A DNA stretch of 64,000 nt from Archaeoglobus sp. JdFR-24 (GCA_002011215.1 MTML01000082.1:34955-98954); one strand, 5' to 3'; shown: positions 1 through 9,528, counted from the first letter of the stretch. Made by a program: numbers and translations. The notes: generated by a model not told the origin, from the sequence alone.

Positions 1-326
1 TACCAAGTATCATCACATTATCTGTTGCTGCCGGAATGGGGTGGTATTCACTTACAGGACCTTTTCTTGCAAAAAATTTTGGAGCGTTTGCAGGAGCTCT
101 TGGCTTTACTGCCAACTTTATAAGGGAGGTTCTGACATTCATATTCTACCCAAAAATGGGAGATAAAATAAAAGCGATATCAATCGGTGGTGCTACGACT
201 ATGGATTCTTCACTCCCGATTATAACAAGATTCTCAAACCCGGAAACAGGACTCATAGCATTCATACATGGGTTTTTCATTTCTATAATGGTTCCTGTGC
301 TTCTATTCCTGCTTTCAGGGTTCTAA
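1..326 (+). CDS. lysO: LysO-family (DUF340) membrane exporter, C-terminal part
   Basis: The reading frame is open from the window edge (codons from base 3) to a TAA at 324, so only the last ~107 residues are present. The piece holds hydrophobic membrane segments and the conserved features of the LysO/DUF340 family: a GWYSLTGP stretch, NFIREVLTF, and GATTMDSSLPIITRF. Family members export lysine (E. coli LysO) across the cytoplasmic membrane, but substrates of archaeal members are not established. The start and N-terminal half lie outside the window. Confidence 0.75.
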   Translation, partial: PSIITLSVAAGMGWYSLTGPFLAKNFGAFAGALGFTANFIREVLTFIFYPKMGDKIKAISIGGATTMDSSLPIITRFSNPETGLIAFIHGFFISIMVPVLLFLLSGF

Positions 327-399
327 AAGCGATTAAGAAATGATAAAAACGTATGATGAAAAACAAAACCGGTCAAATCAAGCCAGTTAAAAAATGAGA

Positions 400-807
400 T
401 TATTTGCCTTTGTTCCGTCTGATCCACCTGAGAATTTCTCCCTTGGGCACCGCACCAACCAGTTTATCCACAGGTTTTCCGTCTCTGAAGAATATCAGAG
501 TTGGAATTGCAGTTATTGCATATCTGTTTGCAATATTCTGGGCTTCATCTGTGTTAATTTTTCCAAAGACGATTTCTCCGGCATACTCCTTTGCGAGTTC
601 ATCAATCACGGGAGCCATCATTTTACACGGAGCACACCATTCTGCCCAGAAATCAACAACAGCATATTTGTTCTCCTTTAAAAAACTGTTAAAATTTGAT
701 GAGTTGAGTATTACTGGCTGTAAAATGATCTTTTCCTCCTTAGTTCCCGCCATCTTCTCCATCATCTCCTTCAACTTTTTCTGTTTAATCATCTCAAGTT
801 CATCCAT
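400..807 (-). CDS. trx: Thioredoxin
   Basis: A 135-residue thioredoxin. The redox motif WCAPCK sits near residue 60, preceded by VVDFWAEW, and the cis-proline region is AITAIPTLIFF, so the fold looks complete. It has about 30 extra N-terminal residues rich in Lys, Met and Glu (helical, possibly coiled) before the thioredoxin core, longer than a minimal ~105-residue thioredoxin. It would act as a cytoplasmic disulfide reductase. A thioredoxin reductase occurs at 31.7 kb and is a plausible partner, though the two genes are not linked. It is transcribed alone, with a divergent gene spacing of about 100 bp to its neighbour. Confidence 0.9.
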   Translation of the reverse strand: MDELEMIKQKKLKEMMEKMAGTKEEKIILQPVILNSSNFNSFLKENKYAVVDFWAEWCAPCKMMAPVIDELAKEYAGEIVFGKINTDEAQNIANRYAITAIPTLIFFRDGKPVDKLVGAVPKGEILRWIRRNKGK

Positions 808-914
808 AGTCTTAAAGTTATCCCGTGCCTTTTGAATATTTCGGATGTGTGCTGGAGAAATTCAGAAAAATCTTACAGATGTATATATAAATAGAATCGA
901 TCAATTGAAATAAA

Positions 915-2270
915 TCAACCCAGAATTTTCTTAACCTTTTCAATGCCCAGTTCAAGGAGCTCTTCTGCCCTCTTCGAGGTTTTACCTTCTGCAAAAATCC
1001 TCGCTATTGGTTCAGTTCCTGATGGTCTTACAAGAAGCCATCCATCCTCATAGTCGATTCTCGCCCCATCTGTGAAGTTTGCTTCCGGAAACTCCTCTCT
1101 CAATCCCTGAATAAGCTTACCCTTATCTCTGCATGGCACCTTAACTTTGAGAGTATAATATTCTGGAATATCCTTTACAAGCTCAGACAGGGGTTTATTT
1201 GTCTCAGCAATCAATTCGAGGACCTTTGCTGCACTCATTGCCCCATCTCTGGTAAGCAGATGTTCAGGGAATATGAGCCCTCCATTACCCTCTCCACCAA
1301 AAACCGCTTTAATCTCTTTCATAACCTTTACGACCACAGGTGATCCAACTGCAGTATAAACTATCTCTCCTCCAGCCTGTTTAACAGCATCTTCCACACA
1401 TTTAGAACTCGAAACTGGGGTGACTACTTTCCCACCACCATTTTTCTCCACATAATACTTTGCCATAAGTGCCAGCATCACATCCTCGCTTATGAAATTC
1501 CCTTTTTCATCGACAAAGGTAGCGCGATCGGCATCCCCATCATGAGCCACACCAAAAATTGCAGATATCTCTCTTACAACCTTCTTAAGAAATTCCACAG
1601 CATTTTCTACAGGTTCAGGATCTCTCTGGGGAAATCTACCATCTGGATGGGCATTTATACTTATAACATCACAGCCAAGCTCCTTTAAAAGTTGAGGAGT
1701 TGTCACCGTTGCAGCCCCATTTCCGCAATCAACAGCAACCCTAAACCTCTTTTCAGAAATAGTATCAACATCAATCACACTTTTGATTCCATCAATATAC
1801 ATCCTTATACAGTCATCACAAAACAGCTGACCGACCTTATCCCAGTTTGCAAGCTTGAAGTCCTTACTTTTATAGACTTTCTCACTTTCTTCATCCATTT
1901 CCCGTGTGAATTCGGTACCATCAGAATGCACAAATTTTATACCGTTGTATTCTCTCGGATTGTGGCTTGCGGTAACGATTACCCCTCCACTCACCAATTT
2001 CTCCTCCTTCACATAGTACTGTAGAGCTGGAGTTGGTGCCATTCCGAGATCCACAGCATCACTGCCAACGGAAGTTATTCCAGCAATCACAGCACACTTG
2101 AACATGTGTGATGAGATTCTTGCATCAGTTGCTATTGCAATTCTTCCCTTTCTCAAATAACCGATTGTTCTGCCAAGATTTAAAGCCATTTCAGCTGTAA
2201 GCTCTTCATTAGCCACACCACGAACACCATTGGTTCCAAAAAGCTCACCCGCACCACCGATTCGAGTCAT
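915..2270 (-). CDS. glmM: Phosphoglucosamine mutase / phosphomannomutase family
   Basis: A 451-residue alpha-D-phosphohexomutase of normal length. The phosphoserine loop is TASHNP with the catalytic Ser at residue 102. The metal-binding loop GDADR is near residue 242, the sugar-specificity loop contains GEGNGG, and the C-terminal phosphate-binding loop is RPSGTEP. The family interconverts hexose 6- and 1-phosphates. Archaeal members of this group act as phosphoglucosamine mutase and/or phosphomannomutase in sugar-nucleotide synthesis for glycans, and sequence alone does not settle which. The ATG start follows an A+T-rich leader that contains a near-perfect direct repeat at 2293-2337. Confidence 0.85.
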   Translation of the reverse strand: MTRIGGAGELFGTNGVRGVANEELTAEMALNLGRTIGYLRKGRIAIATDARISSHMFKCAVIAGITSVGSDAVDLGMAPTPALQYYVKEEKLVSGGVIVTASHNPREYNGIKFVHSDGTEFTREMDEESEKVYKSKDFKLANWDKVGQLFCDDCIRMYIDGIKSVIDVDTISEKRFRVAVDCGNGAATVTTPQLLKELGCDVISINAHPDGRFPQRDPEPVENAVEFLKKVVREISAIFGVAHDGDADRATFVDEKGNFISEDVMLALMAKYYVEKNGGGKVVTPVSSSKCVEDAVKQAGGEIVYTAVGSPVVVKVMKEIKAVFGGEGNGGLIFPEHLLTRDGAMSAAKVLELIAETNKPLSELVKDIPEYYTLKVKVPCRDKGKLIQGLREEFPEANFTDGARIDYEDGWLLVRPSGTEPIARIFAEGKTSKRAEELLELGIEKVKKILG

Positions 2271-2292
2271 AAACTAAACTGATATTGAAAGT

Positions 2293-2337
2293 TTAAAAAT
2301 AATTCGAATCCAGATATCTTAAAAATAATTTGAATCC
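2293..2337. repeat. Direct repeat, 2 x 19 bp
   Basis: Two 19-bp copies (2293-2311 and 2319-2337) differ at one base and are separated by 7 bp. They lie between the mutase start and the RuBisCO stop, where the mutase promoter is expected. They may be a slippage duplication or a paired binding site. Confidence 0.7.
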
Positions 2338-2358
2338 TCGATAACTCAAATCTCCGGA

Positions 2359-3609
2359 CTATTTCGGACTGATTTTACCCCATTTCTCCAGTGCATTTTT
2401 CAGCTCTATCTTACCTTCAGAATATTCTTCAATGGGAATTCCTTTGATTGATGCGTCAATTGCCTGACGTAAGGCAGCAGCTCCAGCTCTCGTACCTCCT
2501 GGGTGTCCATGAACCCCTCCACCAGCCTGTATTATGACATCAACTCCAAAGAAATCGATGACATCCGGAACCAGTCCAGGATGCAAACCTCCTGATGACA
2601 CAGGAAAGACCCTCTTGAAATGATACCACTCTTTTCTGCAGATTTCAGACAGTCTTATAACCTCTTCTCTTGCTCCGGCCATCTTTCCTACTCCAGTTCC
2701 CACGTGCATATTGTCAACTCCTGCAATCCTCGCAAGCTTTGAGAGTACAGCGAGAGATATCCCATGTTCGGGATTTCTTGAGAAGGCTGCATGCATTGCT
2801 CTATGAGCGTGTATTGCAAGCCCCAGCTCTTCGCAGACGTCTCTGATTGTTTGCAGAGCGGCAAATCCTGTAGTAAGAATATCCACCATAACAAATTCAT
2901 TTCCATAGTCTCTGACGAGCTCAGCCCTCCGAACCATCTCCTGCGTCTCAGCAGTTATATTTATCAGATAGCTTTTTACCTCGCCCGTTTCCTTTTCGGC
3001 CTCATCTCTAGCCTTCATGACTTTCTCAAGCCTTTTTTCAAAGGGTATAAAGGGCTGGCTCGTAAGGTTCTCATCATCCTTAACCAGATCAATTCCCCCA
3101 ACCCATGCTTCGTAAGCGATGTTAGAGTATTCATCGGCATTAAAACCAACTTTGGGCTTGGGAACTGTTGCGGTAATCGGCCTGTCCTTAACTTTCAGAA
3201 TCTTTCTGACGCCGTTAATTCCAAACTGAGGGCCTCTGAAACTTTTTGCAAAACTTTCGGGAATCTCAAAATCTTCAAACCTCAAACCATCGATTGCTCG
3301 CATTCCAAAGATGTTTCCCGCAACAGAACTTAGAAATTGTGGGAGATTCCCCTTTTCAAATAGATCAGTTTTATATGCAACGCTTATCATTTTGCCATCT
3401 ATTCTGAACACCTTCGCCATAAGATCCCTGATTCCATCCGGAAGTTTAGCAAGAGTCGTCCATGTACCAACAGAGCTTTCTGATGCAACTCTACCAGCCG
3501 CCTCCTCAATAGAGATTCCAGAGGGGATAACTTTAAAGTGACATATTATTTCATCCTCTGAAGGCTCATAATCCATATCAACAAAATCAGTATACCATTC
3601 GAATCCCAT
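2359..3609 (-). CDS. rbcL: Ribulose-bisphosphate carboxylase, archaeal form III
   Basis: A 416-residue RuBisCO large subunit with all catalytic features visible: TVPKPKVGF (Lys151/Lys153), the carbamylated-lysine motif GIDLVKDDE (Lys177, Asp179, Glu180), HAHRAMHA, the loop-6 lysine in GTGVGKMAG, and the phosphate-binding GGGVHGHPGG. The lack of a small subunit nearby and the archaeal context fit form III. In the archaeal AMP pathway this enzyme carboxylates ribulose bisphosphate derived from nucleosides to give 3-phosphoglycerate. The partner genes (AMP phosphorylase, ribose-1,5-bisphosphate isomerase) are not in this window. It is monocistronic in appearance. Confidence 0.95.
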   Translation of the reverse strand: MGFEWYTDFVDMDYEPSEDEIICHFKVIPSGISIEEAAGRVASESSVGTWTTLAKLPDGIRDLMAKVFRIDGKMISVAYKTDLFEKGNLPQFLSSVAGNIFGMRAIDGLRFEDFEIPESFAKSFRGPQFGINGVRKILKVKDRPITATVPKPKVGFNADEYSNIAYEAWVGGIDLVKDDENLTSQPFIPFEKRLEKVMKARDEAEKETGEVKSYLINITAETQEMVRRAELVRDYGNEFVMVDILTTGFAALQTIRDVCEELGLAIHAHRAMHAAFSRNPEHGISLAVLSKLARIAGVDNMHVGTGVGKMAGAREEVIRLSEICRKEWYHFKRVFPVSSGGLHPGLVPDVIDFFGVDVIIQAGGGVHGHPGGTRAGAAALRQAIDASIKGIPIEEYSEGKIELKNALEKWGKISPK

Positions 3610-3722
3610 AGTTCTAAATTGTCCAACCTTATAAAATATTTTTCCAGACTGGTAATTGGCAGAAAAACCTGATTAAAACAGTAATTGTTAAGGCTCATCA
3701 GCAAGTTAACTCTATCAGCAGG

Positions 3723-4583
3723 CTAACCCTTTTCGGCAAGGTAAATTCCAATTACGGTTACGGCTCCTCCCACCACCTTTATCAGGGTAATTTCTTCCTG
3801 CAGTAAGAAAAATGCCATTATTGCTGTGAAGAATGGAATCAGATATATGTAAACGGCTATTCTGGATGCATCCTCAACTTTCAGTGTCCAGTACCAGATA
3901 AGATAACCAAAAAATGAACAGAGCAGAGCCAGATAAAGGATAGACGCCCAGGTGACCAGGCTGGAAGGTACTTGTATCCCTGTCCACATGACAAATGGGA
4001 TCAGTGTTACAACCCCTATTGCAAACGCCCAGGCAGTAACAGCATCAGTATCATACCTGGAGATCAGATTTTTTCCAACTATAGTGTAGCCTGCCCAGAG
4101 CAATCCATCAAAGACCATCAGTAAATCCCCAATCAGTGTCGAACTCGTAAAAAAATTTAGTTTTCCATTGGACAGAACCAGAGATATACCAAAAATACCC
4201 AGGATGATACCAGTAATCCTTTTGTTTGATACGTTTTCCTTTAGAACCGCAATTGAAAAAATGGCAATGAAAAGAACGGAGCTGTTTATAAGAATCGAGC
4301 CATTTATGGCTGTTGTCATTTTCAGTGCCAGAAACTGAATCACATAAAGTATAGAGACACCCGTCAGTCCGAGAACGATCAGAGGGATTATGTCCCTTTT
4401 ACTGAATTTAAACAATTCTGCTTTTTTGTGATGAAACACGTAGGCAAAAAGAAGGGGTGAAGCTAAAAGAAATCTCCAGAATGCCAGATTATACGGATCG
4501 AGCTCCAGCAATCCCCATTTAATAAAAACAAATGAACCTGCCCATATAAGCATTACAAGAGTGAGAAGGATCTTCGATTTCAT
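3723..4583 (-). CDS. EamA/DMT-family permease
   Basis: A 286-residue integral membrane protein with about ten hydrophobic helices arranged as two EamA repeats. It shows typical signatures: WAGSFVFIKWGL and LAFWRFLLASPLL at the N-terminus, and a second repeat with DGLLWAGYTIVGKNL and AFFLLQEEITLIKVVGGAVTVIGIY. Members of the drug/metabolite transporter superfamily move small metabolites or amino acids across the cytoplasmic membrane. The substrate cannot be predicted here. It lies just downstream of the eS1 gene on the same strand (22 bp gap) and may be read through from it. Confidence 0.85.
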   Translation of the reverse strand: MKSKILLTLVMLIWAGSFVFIKWGLLELDPYNLAFWRFLLASPLLFAYVFHHKKAELFKFSKRDIIPLIVLGLTGVSILYVIQFLALKMTTAINGSILINSSVLFIAIFSIAVLKENVSNKRITGIILGIFGISLVLSNGKLNFFTSSTLIGDLLMVFDGLLWAGYTIVGKNLISRYDTDAVTAWAFAIGVVTLIPFVMWTGIQVPSSLVTWASILYLALLCSFFGYLIWYWTLKVEDASRIAVYIYLIPFFTAIMAFFLLQEEITLIKVVGGAVTVIGIYLAEKG

Positions 4584-4605
4584 TCAAATTAAAAAAAGAA
4601 ATTGT

Positions 4606-5286
4606 TCAGGCCGCTTCTTCAGCTTTTCCAGCTTCAACCTTCTCGAGTTCGACTACACCTCTCTCCAATCCCTTTGGTTCTTTTAAGAGTTCAATCTTTC
4701 TTATTTCAACCCTTCTGAGAGGATAGATTTTCTTTGCATTCTTATAGATCTCGGAAGGTACTTTGCCCAGTATGCACTCCTGAATGAACTGAACGAAATT
4801 CTGCTCAGTACCTGCTCTCTGAACTATCTCCCTCATTATCGCCCTTATTGTTCGCCTCTGAGACGTTTTGCATCTCTTAATTGTGAAAGCTACTGGCTTT
4901 ACTCTCAGCAGATATCCATCAGCAGTGGTGAGATCAATAACATCCTCGACCTTGGTTGTTCTCCTTCTTGTCAGGCTGTTGAGGTAATCTCTGCCAAGTT
5001 CATACTTGAGGAAAGTTGTATATGCATTACTTCCTGCAACCCTGTAAACCTTGAAATAGAGTTTCTTGTAAGGGTTCTGATTGGAATAATCATTGGTCAG
5101 CTCAGCTAATGTTACCTCCACTGTTCTGTTCAACACTTTCTCGGGTTCATCTGCAGGTGTTAAGCCTATTTCAGCCATTCCAAAATACTCAGGAGCAATT
5201 AATGTGAACCATTTTTTAAGCGTCCACTTATCCTTTACTCTTGCCTGTCTTTTTCTTGCCGTTTTAATCCCTCCTATCCTTCTCAT
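4606..5286 (-). CDS. rps3ae: 30S ribosomal protein eS1 (S3Ae)
   Basis: Archaeal eS1 of about 226 residues: a basic N-terminus with TARKRQARVKDKWTLKKWFTL, then FGMAEIGLTPADEPEKVLNR, and the C-terminal core YPLRRVEIRKIELLKEPKG. The last ~25 residues are an acidic Glu/Ala tail. It belongs to the small ribosomal subunit near the mRNA exit. A TTG codon at 5289-5287 lies directly ahead of the ATG at 5286; I prefer the ATG. The gene is divergent from the Sir2 gene, with about 50 bp between them. Confidence 0.93.
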   Translation of the reverse strand: MRRIGGIKTARKRQARVKDKWTLKKWFTLIAPEYFGMAEIGLTPADEPEKVLNRTVEVTLAELTNDYSNQNPYKKLYFKVYRVAGSNAYTTFLKYELGRDYLNSLTRRRTTKVEDVIDLTTADGYLLRVKPVAFTIKRCKTSQRRTIRAIMREIVQRAGTEQNFVQFIQECILGKVPSEIYKNAKKIYPLRRVEIRKIELLKEPKGLERGVVELEKVEAGKAEEAA

Positions 5287-5335
5287 CAAAGAATCAATTA
5301 ATAAATTTTTTGTTGGATGAGGTTACAGTACACAT

Positions 5336-6100
5336 ATGTTCCTTGAGGAGAAAATTAAAAAAATTTCCCTGATGCTTTCCGAGTCTGAACATGCTGTGGT
5401 CTTTACAGGTGCTGGAATTTCTGCAGAAAGTGGTATTCCTACGTTCAGAGGTGCAGGAGGTTTATGGCAGAAGTACAATCCGGAAGAGGTCGCCTCAATT
5501 TATGGATTCAAAAGAAATCCGAAGGCTTTCTGGGAGTTTGCAAAAGAATTGATTGTAAAAACTAAAGCTACACCCAATCCCGGCCACTATGCGATAGCTG
5601 AACTTGAGAGAGTTGGGCCTGTGAGAGCGGTGATAACCCAGAACATCGACATGCTTCACCAGATGGCCGGAAGTAAAAAAGTTCTCGAACTTCACGGCTC
5701 TATGAGTTATGTTGATTGTCTGGACTGTGGGAAGGAATACAGATGGGAAGATATAGAAAAAGCTCTTCACAACACACAGCCTGTTTGTAGGGAGTGTGGA
5801 AGCGAATTTCTGAAGCCGAGAGTTGTTTTCTTTGGAGAGCCATTGCCTCATGGAGTTCTCTTAGAGGCGATGGATGAAGCGAAGAAATCTGATCTTTTCA
5901 TCGTTGTGGGTTCATCTCTTGTGGTTTATCCTGCCGCAAGCCTACCAGAGATGGCAAGGGATGCTGGAGCCAGACTTGCAATAATAAATACTGAACCTAC
6001 TGAGAAAGACTATCTCTTCGATGCCGTAGTATATGGAAAGGCTGGTGATGTGCTCCCAAAGATTGTTGAAGAGTTTAAAGGAATCATAGGAAATAAATAG
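5336..6100 (+). CDS. cobB: Sir2-family NAD-dependent protein deacylase
   Basis: A 254-residue sirtuin with all hallmarks: NAD-binding GAGISAESGIPTFRG near the N-terminus, TQNIDMLH, the catalytic His in ELHGSM, a four-cysteine zinc module (CLDCG and CRECG) and GSSLVVYPAA. It removes acyl groups from lysine using NAD. In archaea the known substrate type is the chromatin protein Alba, but its target here is unknown. The length matches archaeal Sir2 enzymes. It stands alone on the plus strand, divergent from eS1. Confidence 0.93.
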   Translation: MFLEEKIKKISLMLSESEHAVVFTGAGISAESGIPTFRGAGGLWQKYNPEEVASIYGFKRNPKAFWEFAKELIVKTKATPNPGHYAIAELERVGPVRAVITQNIDMLHQMAGSKKVLELHGSMSYVDCLDCGKEYRWEDIEKALHNTQPVCRECGSEFLKPRVVFFGEPLPHGVLLEAMDEAKKSDLFIVVGSSLVVYPAASLPEMARDAGARLAIINTEPTEKDYLFDAVVYGKAGDVLPKIVEEFKGIIGNK

Positions 6101-6135
6101 GGAGCCTTGCCCTTATCAATTTTAAATACTCAAAC

Positions 6136-6912
6136 TTAATCGAATCTTACGGCCCTGCAGGATCCCTGGTAGTTTTCAGGATGAATTTTTTTAATTTTTC
6201 CATTGCAGATCGGGCAAGAAGGATTTCTCGAGATTTGAATATTATAGAATTCCATTGATCGAAGATCAATTCTCAGAAGTTTTTCTTTGAGAATCTCCCC
6301 AATTCCAGTTAAAACTTTAAGTGTTTCCACCGCCTGAATGCTACCCAACATCCCGGCAGTCGCACCAATAATGCCTGGAGTGGTCTGAGGTGGAGCCTCT
6401 GGATAAAGACATCTATAGCACGGTGAGTCGACTATAGTCATTGCTTCCCCTTCAAATTCGAAAATTGCAGCGTGAATCATTGGTATGTCCAGGATTCTGC
6501 ATGCATCGTTTAGAAGGAATCTTGTACGGAAATTGTCCGGGCAGGATACAACAGCACTATGCCCATTTACCAACCGCAATACATTTTCAGGTTCCACTTC
6601 TTCAGTTACCGTTTCCACAGAAACCTCAGGGTTCAACCCCTCAACGAACTCCTTTGCGGATTCTGCCTTATTCCACCCAAGTTTTCCAGCGTGAATAACC
6701 TGCCTCTGAAGATTGCTGAGCTCAACAGTATCAAAATCAACTATACTAAGTTCACCCACTCCTGCAGCAGCCAGATACATTACTACGGGGCTACCCAACC
6801 CACCAGCCCCAACAACAAGTACTCTTGAATTGAAAAGTCTCTTCTGTGCTTTTTCTCCAAAATCAGAGATCATTAGCTGTCTGCTATATCTTTCATACCA
6901 GTTTTCTTTCAT
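6136..6912 (-). CDS. MoeB/ThiF/HesA-type E1-like adenylyltransferase
   Basis: A 258-residue E1-like enzyme. The ATP-binding fold starts VVGAGGLGSPV and continues SIVDFDTVELSNLQRQ with the adenylation Arg/Gln. Two CxxC pairs (CYRC and CPIC) form the usual zinc site. Such proteins adenylate the C-terminus of ubiquitin-like sulfur carriers (MoaD/ThiS/SAMP) for molybdopterin, thiamin or tRNA thiolation. The segment that normally carries the catalytic cysteine (consensus CAEAG after the proline run) reads TTPGIIG here, so that cysteine appears absent. No ThiS/MoaD-like partner lies next to it. Confidence 0.85.
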   Translation of the reverse strand: MKENWYERYSRQLMISDFGEKAQKRLFNSRVLVVGAGGLGSPVVMYLAAAGVGELSIVDFDTVELSNLQRQVIHAGKLGWNKAESAKEFVEGLNPEVSVETVTEEVEPENVLRLVNGHSAVVSCPDNFRTRFLLNDACRILDIPMIHAAIFEFEGEAMTIVDSPCYRCLYPEAPPQTTPGIIGATAGMLGSIQAVETLKVLTGIGEILKEKLLRIDLRSMEFYNIQISRNPSCPICNGKIKKIHPENYQGSCRAVRFD

Positions 6913-6987
6913 GAAATGCCTCCTGAATTTTAATCTTAATTTTACGTCGCAATTCTCAAACCATCAAAGTCAATACCCCAAGACCAT

Positions 6988-8085
6988 TCATTCTATCATG
7001 AGAATGTCATATTTCATGTCCCCGAGACCGAGTTTTGCTGCATACTCAATTTGAACCTCGGGTGCAGTCCACTCCCAGAACTTTCGTTCTCCTGTGAGGG
7101 CATCTTTATTGCTTTCAAGCTTTTTGAGAACATTAAAGCAAGCTGAATCTACCGAGACGATGTCTCGAGATGCAAAAATGCCAACATCTGGAGCAATAGG
7201 ATTATCGCTGTAGGGATGGCAATCACAGTGGGGTGTTATGTCGATCATGAAATTGATAAAGGCAAAGTTTTCTTTTCCGATAACCTCAAAAACGCCTTTT
7301 GCACACTCGACTATCCTTTCAGCTATTTCTGACCCCCTCAACCACGGGCCCACATTTACAGCGTTATATTCACAAACCTCATAACATCCAGTACATTTCA
7401 TGCATCTGGAAAGATCGATCTTGTAATCAACAATTGCACTCACCGGGCAGATGGTAACGCAATCATCACACTGCGTACACTTTTCATTAATCTCAGGGGG
7501 ACTGGAGCAATGGAGATCATATTTTGATGGCTTTGCAACACAGCCAACTCCGACGTTCTTAATACTTCCTCCTATCCCTCCTTGCATGTGAAGTTTGAAA
7601 TGCGTTGCGCATACAACCTTATCAACACTCTCGAAAGCCTTTGCAACGTAAATATCTTTGAGGTGTTTTCCACCTATCTTTGTTTTAATGAAATCAAAAC
7701 CTCTCAGCCCATCTGCTATTATAATTGGCGCTCCAACAGTCTGCGATGTGTATCCATTTTCTTCAGCGATCTCAAGTCTGCCAAGAGCAGTTGCTCTGTC
7801 CCTATTTAAACCAAGTCCAGTGGTTTCAGTAATGAAAGGTCTCCCACCAAGCTTCTGTATTTCTTTGGCAAGAGTTCTCAGGTAAATCGACCTAAGCGTT
7901 TTTGTTGTTCCTCTGTCGCCAAAATGAGTTTTAATGGCTACAATATCGTTTTTAGAGATAAAGTCAAGAATCCCACTTTTCTTAATCAAATCTCTAAGCT
8001 TGCTCACAAGGCTCAAATCTGGCTGATACCATTTAGACGGATCAGTTACTTTCGCTCTTGAATCTGTAAAAAATACCTCACCCAT
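6988..8085 (-). CDS. DUF362 protein with two [4Fe-4S] ferredoxin motifs
   Basis: A 365-residue protein. The first ~190 residues match the DUF362 family (KTHFGDRG, FITETTGLG, HFKLHMQGGIGGSIKNVGVG). A bacterial-type ferredoxin domain follows with two clusters, CTQCDDCVTICP and CMKCTGCYEVC, and then a further DUF362-like C-terminus including the cysteine/histidine stretch PHCDCHPYSD. The family is widespread in anaerobic archaea and bacteria, and its reaction is not known. The clusters suggest a redox role in the cytoplasm. It is a single gene, ending about 75 bp from the E1-like gene on the same strand. Confidence 0.85.
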   Translation of the reverse strand: MGEVFFTDSRAKVTDPSKWYQPDLSLVSKLRDLIKKSGILDFISKNDIVAIKTHFGDRGTTKTLRSIYLRTLAKEIQKLGGRPFITETTGLGLNRDRATALGRLEIAEENGYTSQTVGAPIIIADGLRGFDFIKTKIGGKHLKDIYVAKAFESVDKVVCATHFKLHMQGGIGGSIKNVGVGCVAKPSKYDLHCSSPPEINEKCTQCDDCVTICPVSAIVDYKIDLSRCMKCTGCYEVCEYNAVNVGPWLRGSEIAERIVECAKGVFEVIGKENFAFINFMIDITPHCDCHPYSDNPIAPDVGIFASRDIVSVDSACFNVLKKLESNKDALTGERKFWEWTAPEVQIEYAAKLGLGDMKYDILMIE

Positions 8086-8294
8086 ACTCTGATTTTAAAT
8101 AAAATCATATATAATAGTTTAGTGCAGGATTCGCATAAGAGCGAGTGAGAGATTCAAGAGCGAAACAGATACTACATGACATCGGGTAGTACAGTTATTG
8201 TTAAACGGCCCAGATTGATCTTCATGGAGTTGCTGTGAGTTGGATATACACATGGTAAAAGTTAAAGACTTTAAACGTTAAACCGGGAAACATT

Positions 8295-9446
8295 ATGAAA
8301 AAGATACTGAACGTGAAACCAAAATTAAAATCACATGTAAATTCCATAAAATCCGTAAAGATAGTTATAATTCTTTTAGTTATGGTACTGGTGTCTTCAA
8401 CATCAATATTTTCAGTATCTCAGATACCATTCACATCAATAGCTCAGCCGGTTCAACTGGTTGTTGCTGAAGAGGTTAAGAAGAATTCGACAAATGCGAA
8501 TCTCACTATCTCTTTTCGGGATTATGATGGAGGCTTCATCAAGCTGAGAATTTCCGGGATGGATTTAACACTGACCGAGACACTTTATTCAGAAAGAATA
8601 ACTTATTCACTTCCAAAAGGAAAGTATCTGATTTCAGCTGAATATCATAACAATACCTTTATCAAAACTTTTAGCCTCACCAATGACTCAGAAGTAGGTA
8701 TTTATCTCAGTTACACCTCAGACCAGAAGGGCTTGAAAATAGATACCTCACATATCGTAGTTCTTCCAGGTCAGAGACCATATGTTATGGAGGTCGTTTC
8801 GATTTCAAATTATGGTAACAAAAGCTATTTGGGCGATCTGAGTATTGAGATTCCTATAGGGTCAGCAATAGAGAATATTTCGGGGAATCTGCAATACTCC
8901 AATCTGGAATTTGATTCAAAAGCATCATCAATAATTTTCAAAAATACTGTTCTGCATCCAGGGATGGAAACTCATACTGCGATAGAATACATGCTATCGA
9001 GCAACGATCTGACCAAGAAAATAACCCTAAACACCTCCAGATTTATTATATTTGTAGCCGATGCATATCAGGTAACTGACGTCTCCGATAACCTCATTTT
9101 TGATGGAGGTTTCAACTTTAGGGGAGAAAACTATAATGTGTTCCACTCAACAAACCTATCTGCAGGAGATATTATATCGATCAGGGTTTCAGAAGTTCTA
9201 TCAGATGATAAAAAAGATATGTCAGGCTATGAAGAAGCAGATAAAAGCCCATTCAGAGACTGGTTGCTTTTTTCTGGATTTATCTTAGTTGTTATCGGCC
9301 TCACAGTTCTGATAGTGGAGAGAAAAATGAAAAAAGGTAAAAAATGGGAATTTACTGATGATACCGATAAAAGAGAACTCGATACAATTAAAGATAATGA
9401 CAGCGAATCAGAGAAGGAGAGAGACGACAGAGGCTGGAAAATTTGA
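8295..9446 (+). CDS. Membrane-anchored surface protein of unknown function
   Basis: A 383-residue protein not recognised as a known family. A basic N-terminus is followed by a hydrophobic segment at about residues 21-45 (signal peptide or anchor). A long beta-rich region with many Asn-X-Ser/Thr sites faces outward. A second hydrophobic helix at about residues 325-342 comes just before a strongly charged Lys/Glu/Asp tail of ~40 residues. The layout predicts an extracytoplasmic domain held by a C-terminal membrane anchor with a cytoplasmic tail. It resembles archaeal surface or substrate-presenting proteins in architecture only. Confidence 0.6.
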   Translation: MKKILNVKPKLKSHVNSIKSVKIVIILLVMVLVSSTSIFSVSQIPFTSIAQPVQLVVAEEVKKNSTNANLTISFRDYDGGFIKLRISGMDLTLTETLYSERITYSLPKGKYLISAEYHNNTFIKTFSLTNDSEVGIYLSYTSDQKGLKIDTSHIVVLPGQRPYVMEVVSISNYGNKSYLGDLSIEIPIGSAIENISGNLQYSNLEFDSKASSIIFKNTVLHPGMETHTAIEYMLSSNDLTKKITLNTSRFIIFVADAYQVTDVSDNLIFDGGFNFRGENYNVFHSTNLSAGDIISIRVSEVLSDDKKDMSGYEEADKSPFRDWLLFSGFILVVIGLTVLIVERKMKKGKKWEFTDDTDKRELDTIKDNDSESEKERDDRGWKI

Positions 9447-9486
9447 AAGCTAACGTTGAGATGAGATTCAGTTTTCCATAAGGCTT

Positions 9487-9528
9487 ATAATTCTAAATTT
9501 CTTTAATATAATTCTAAATTTCTTTAAG
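9487..9528. repeat. Tandem duplication, 2 x 21 bp
   Basis: Two adjacent 21-bp copies (9487-9507, 9508-9528) differ only at the last base. They are A+T-rich and lie in the intergenic stretch before tRNA-Ser. Nothing else is seen between 9447 and 9714. Confidence 0.8.
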
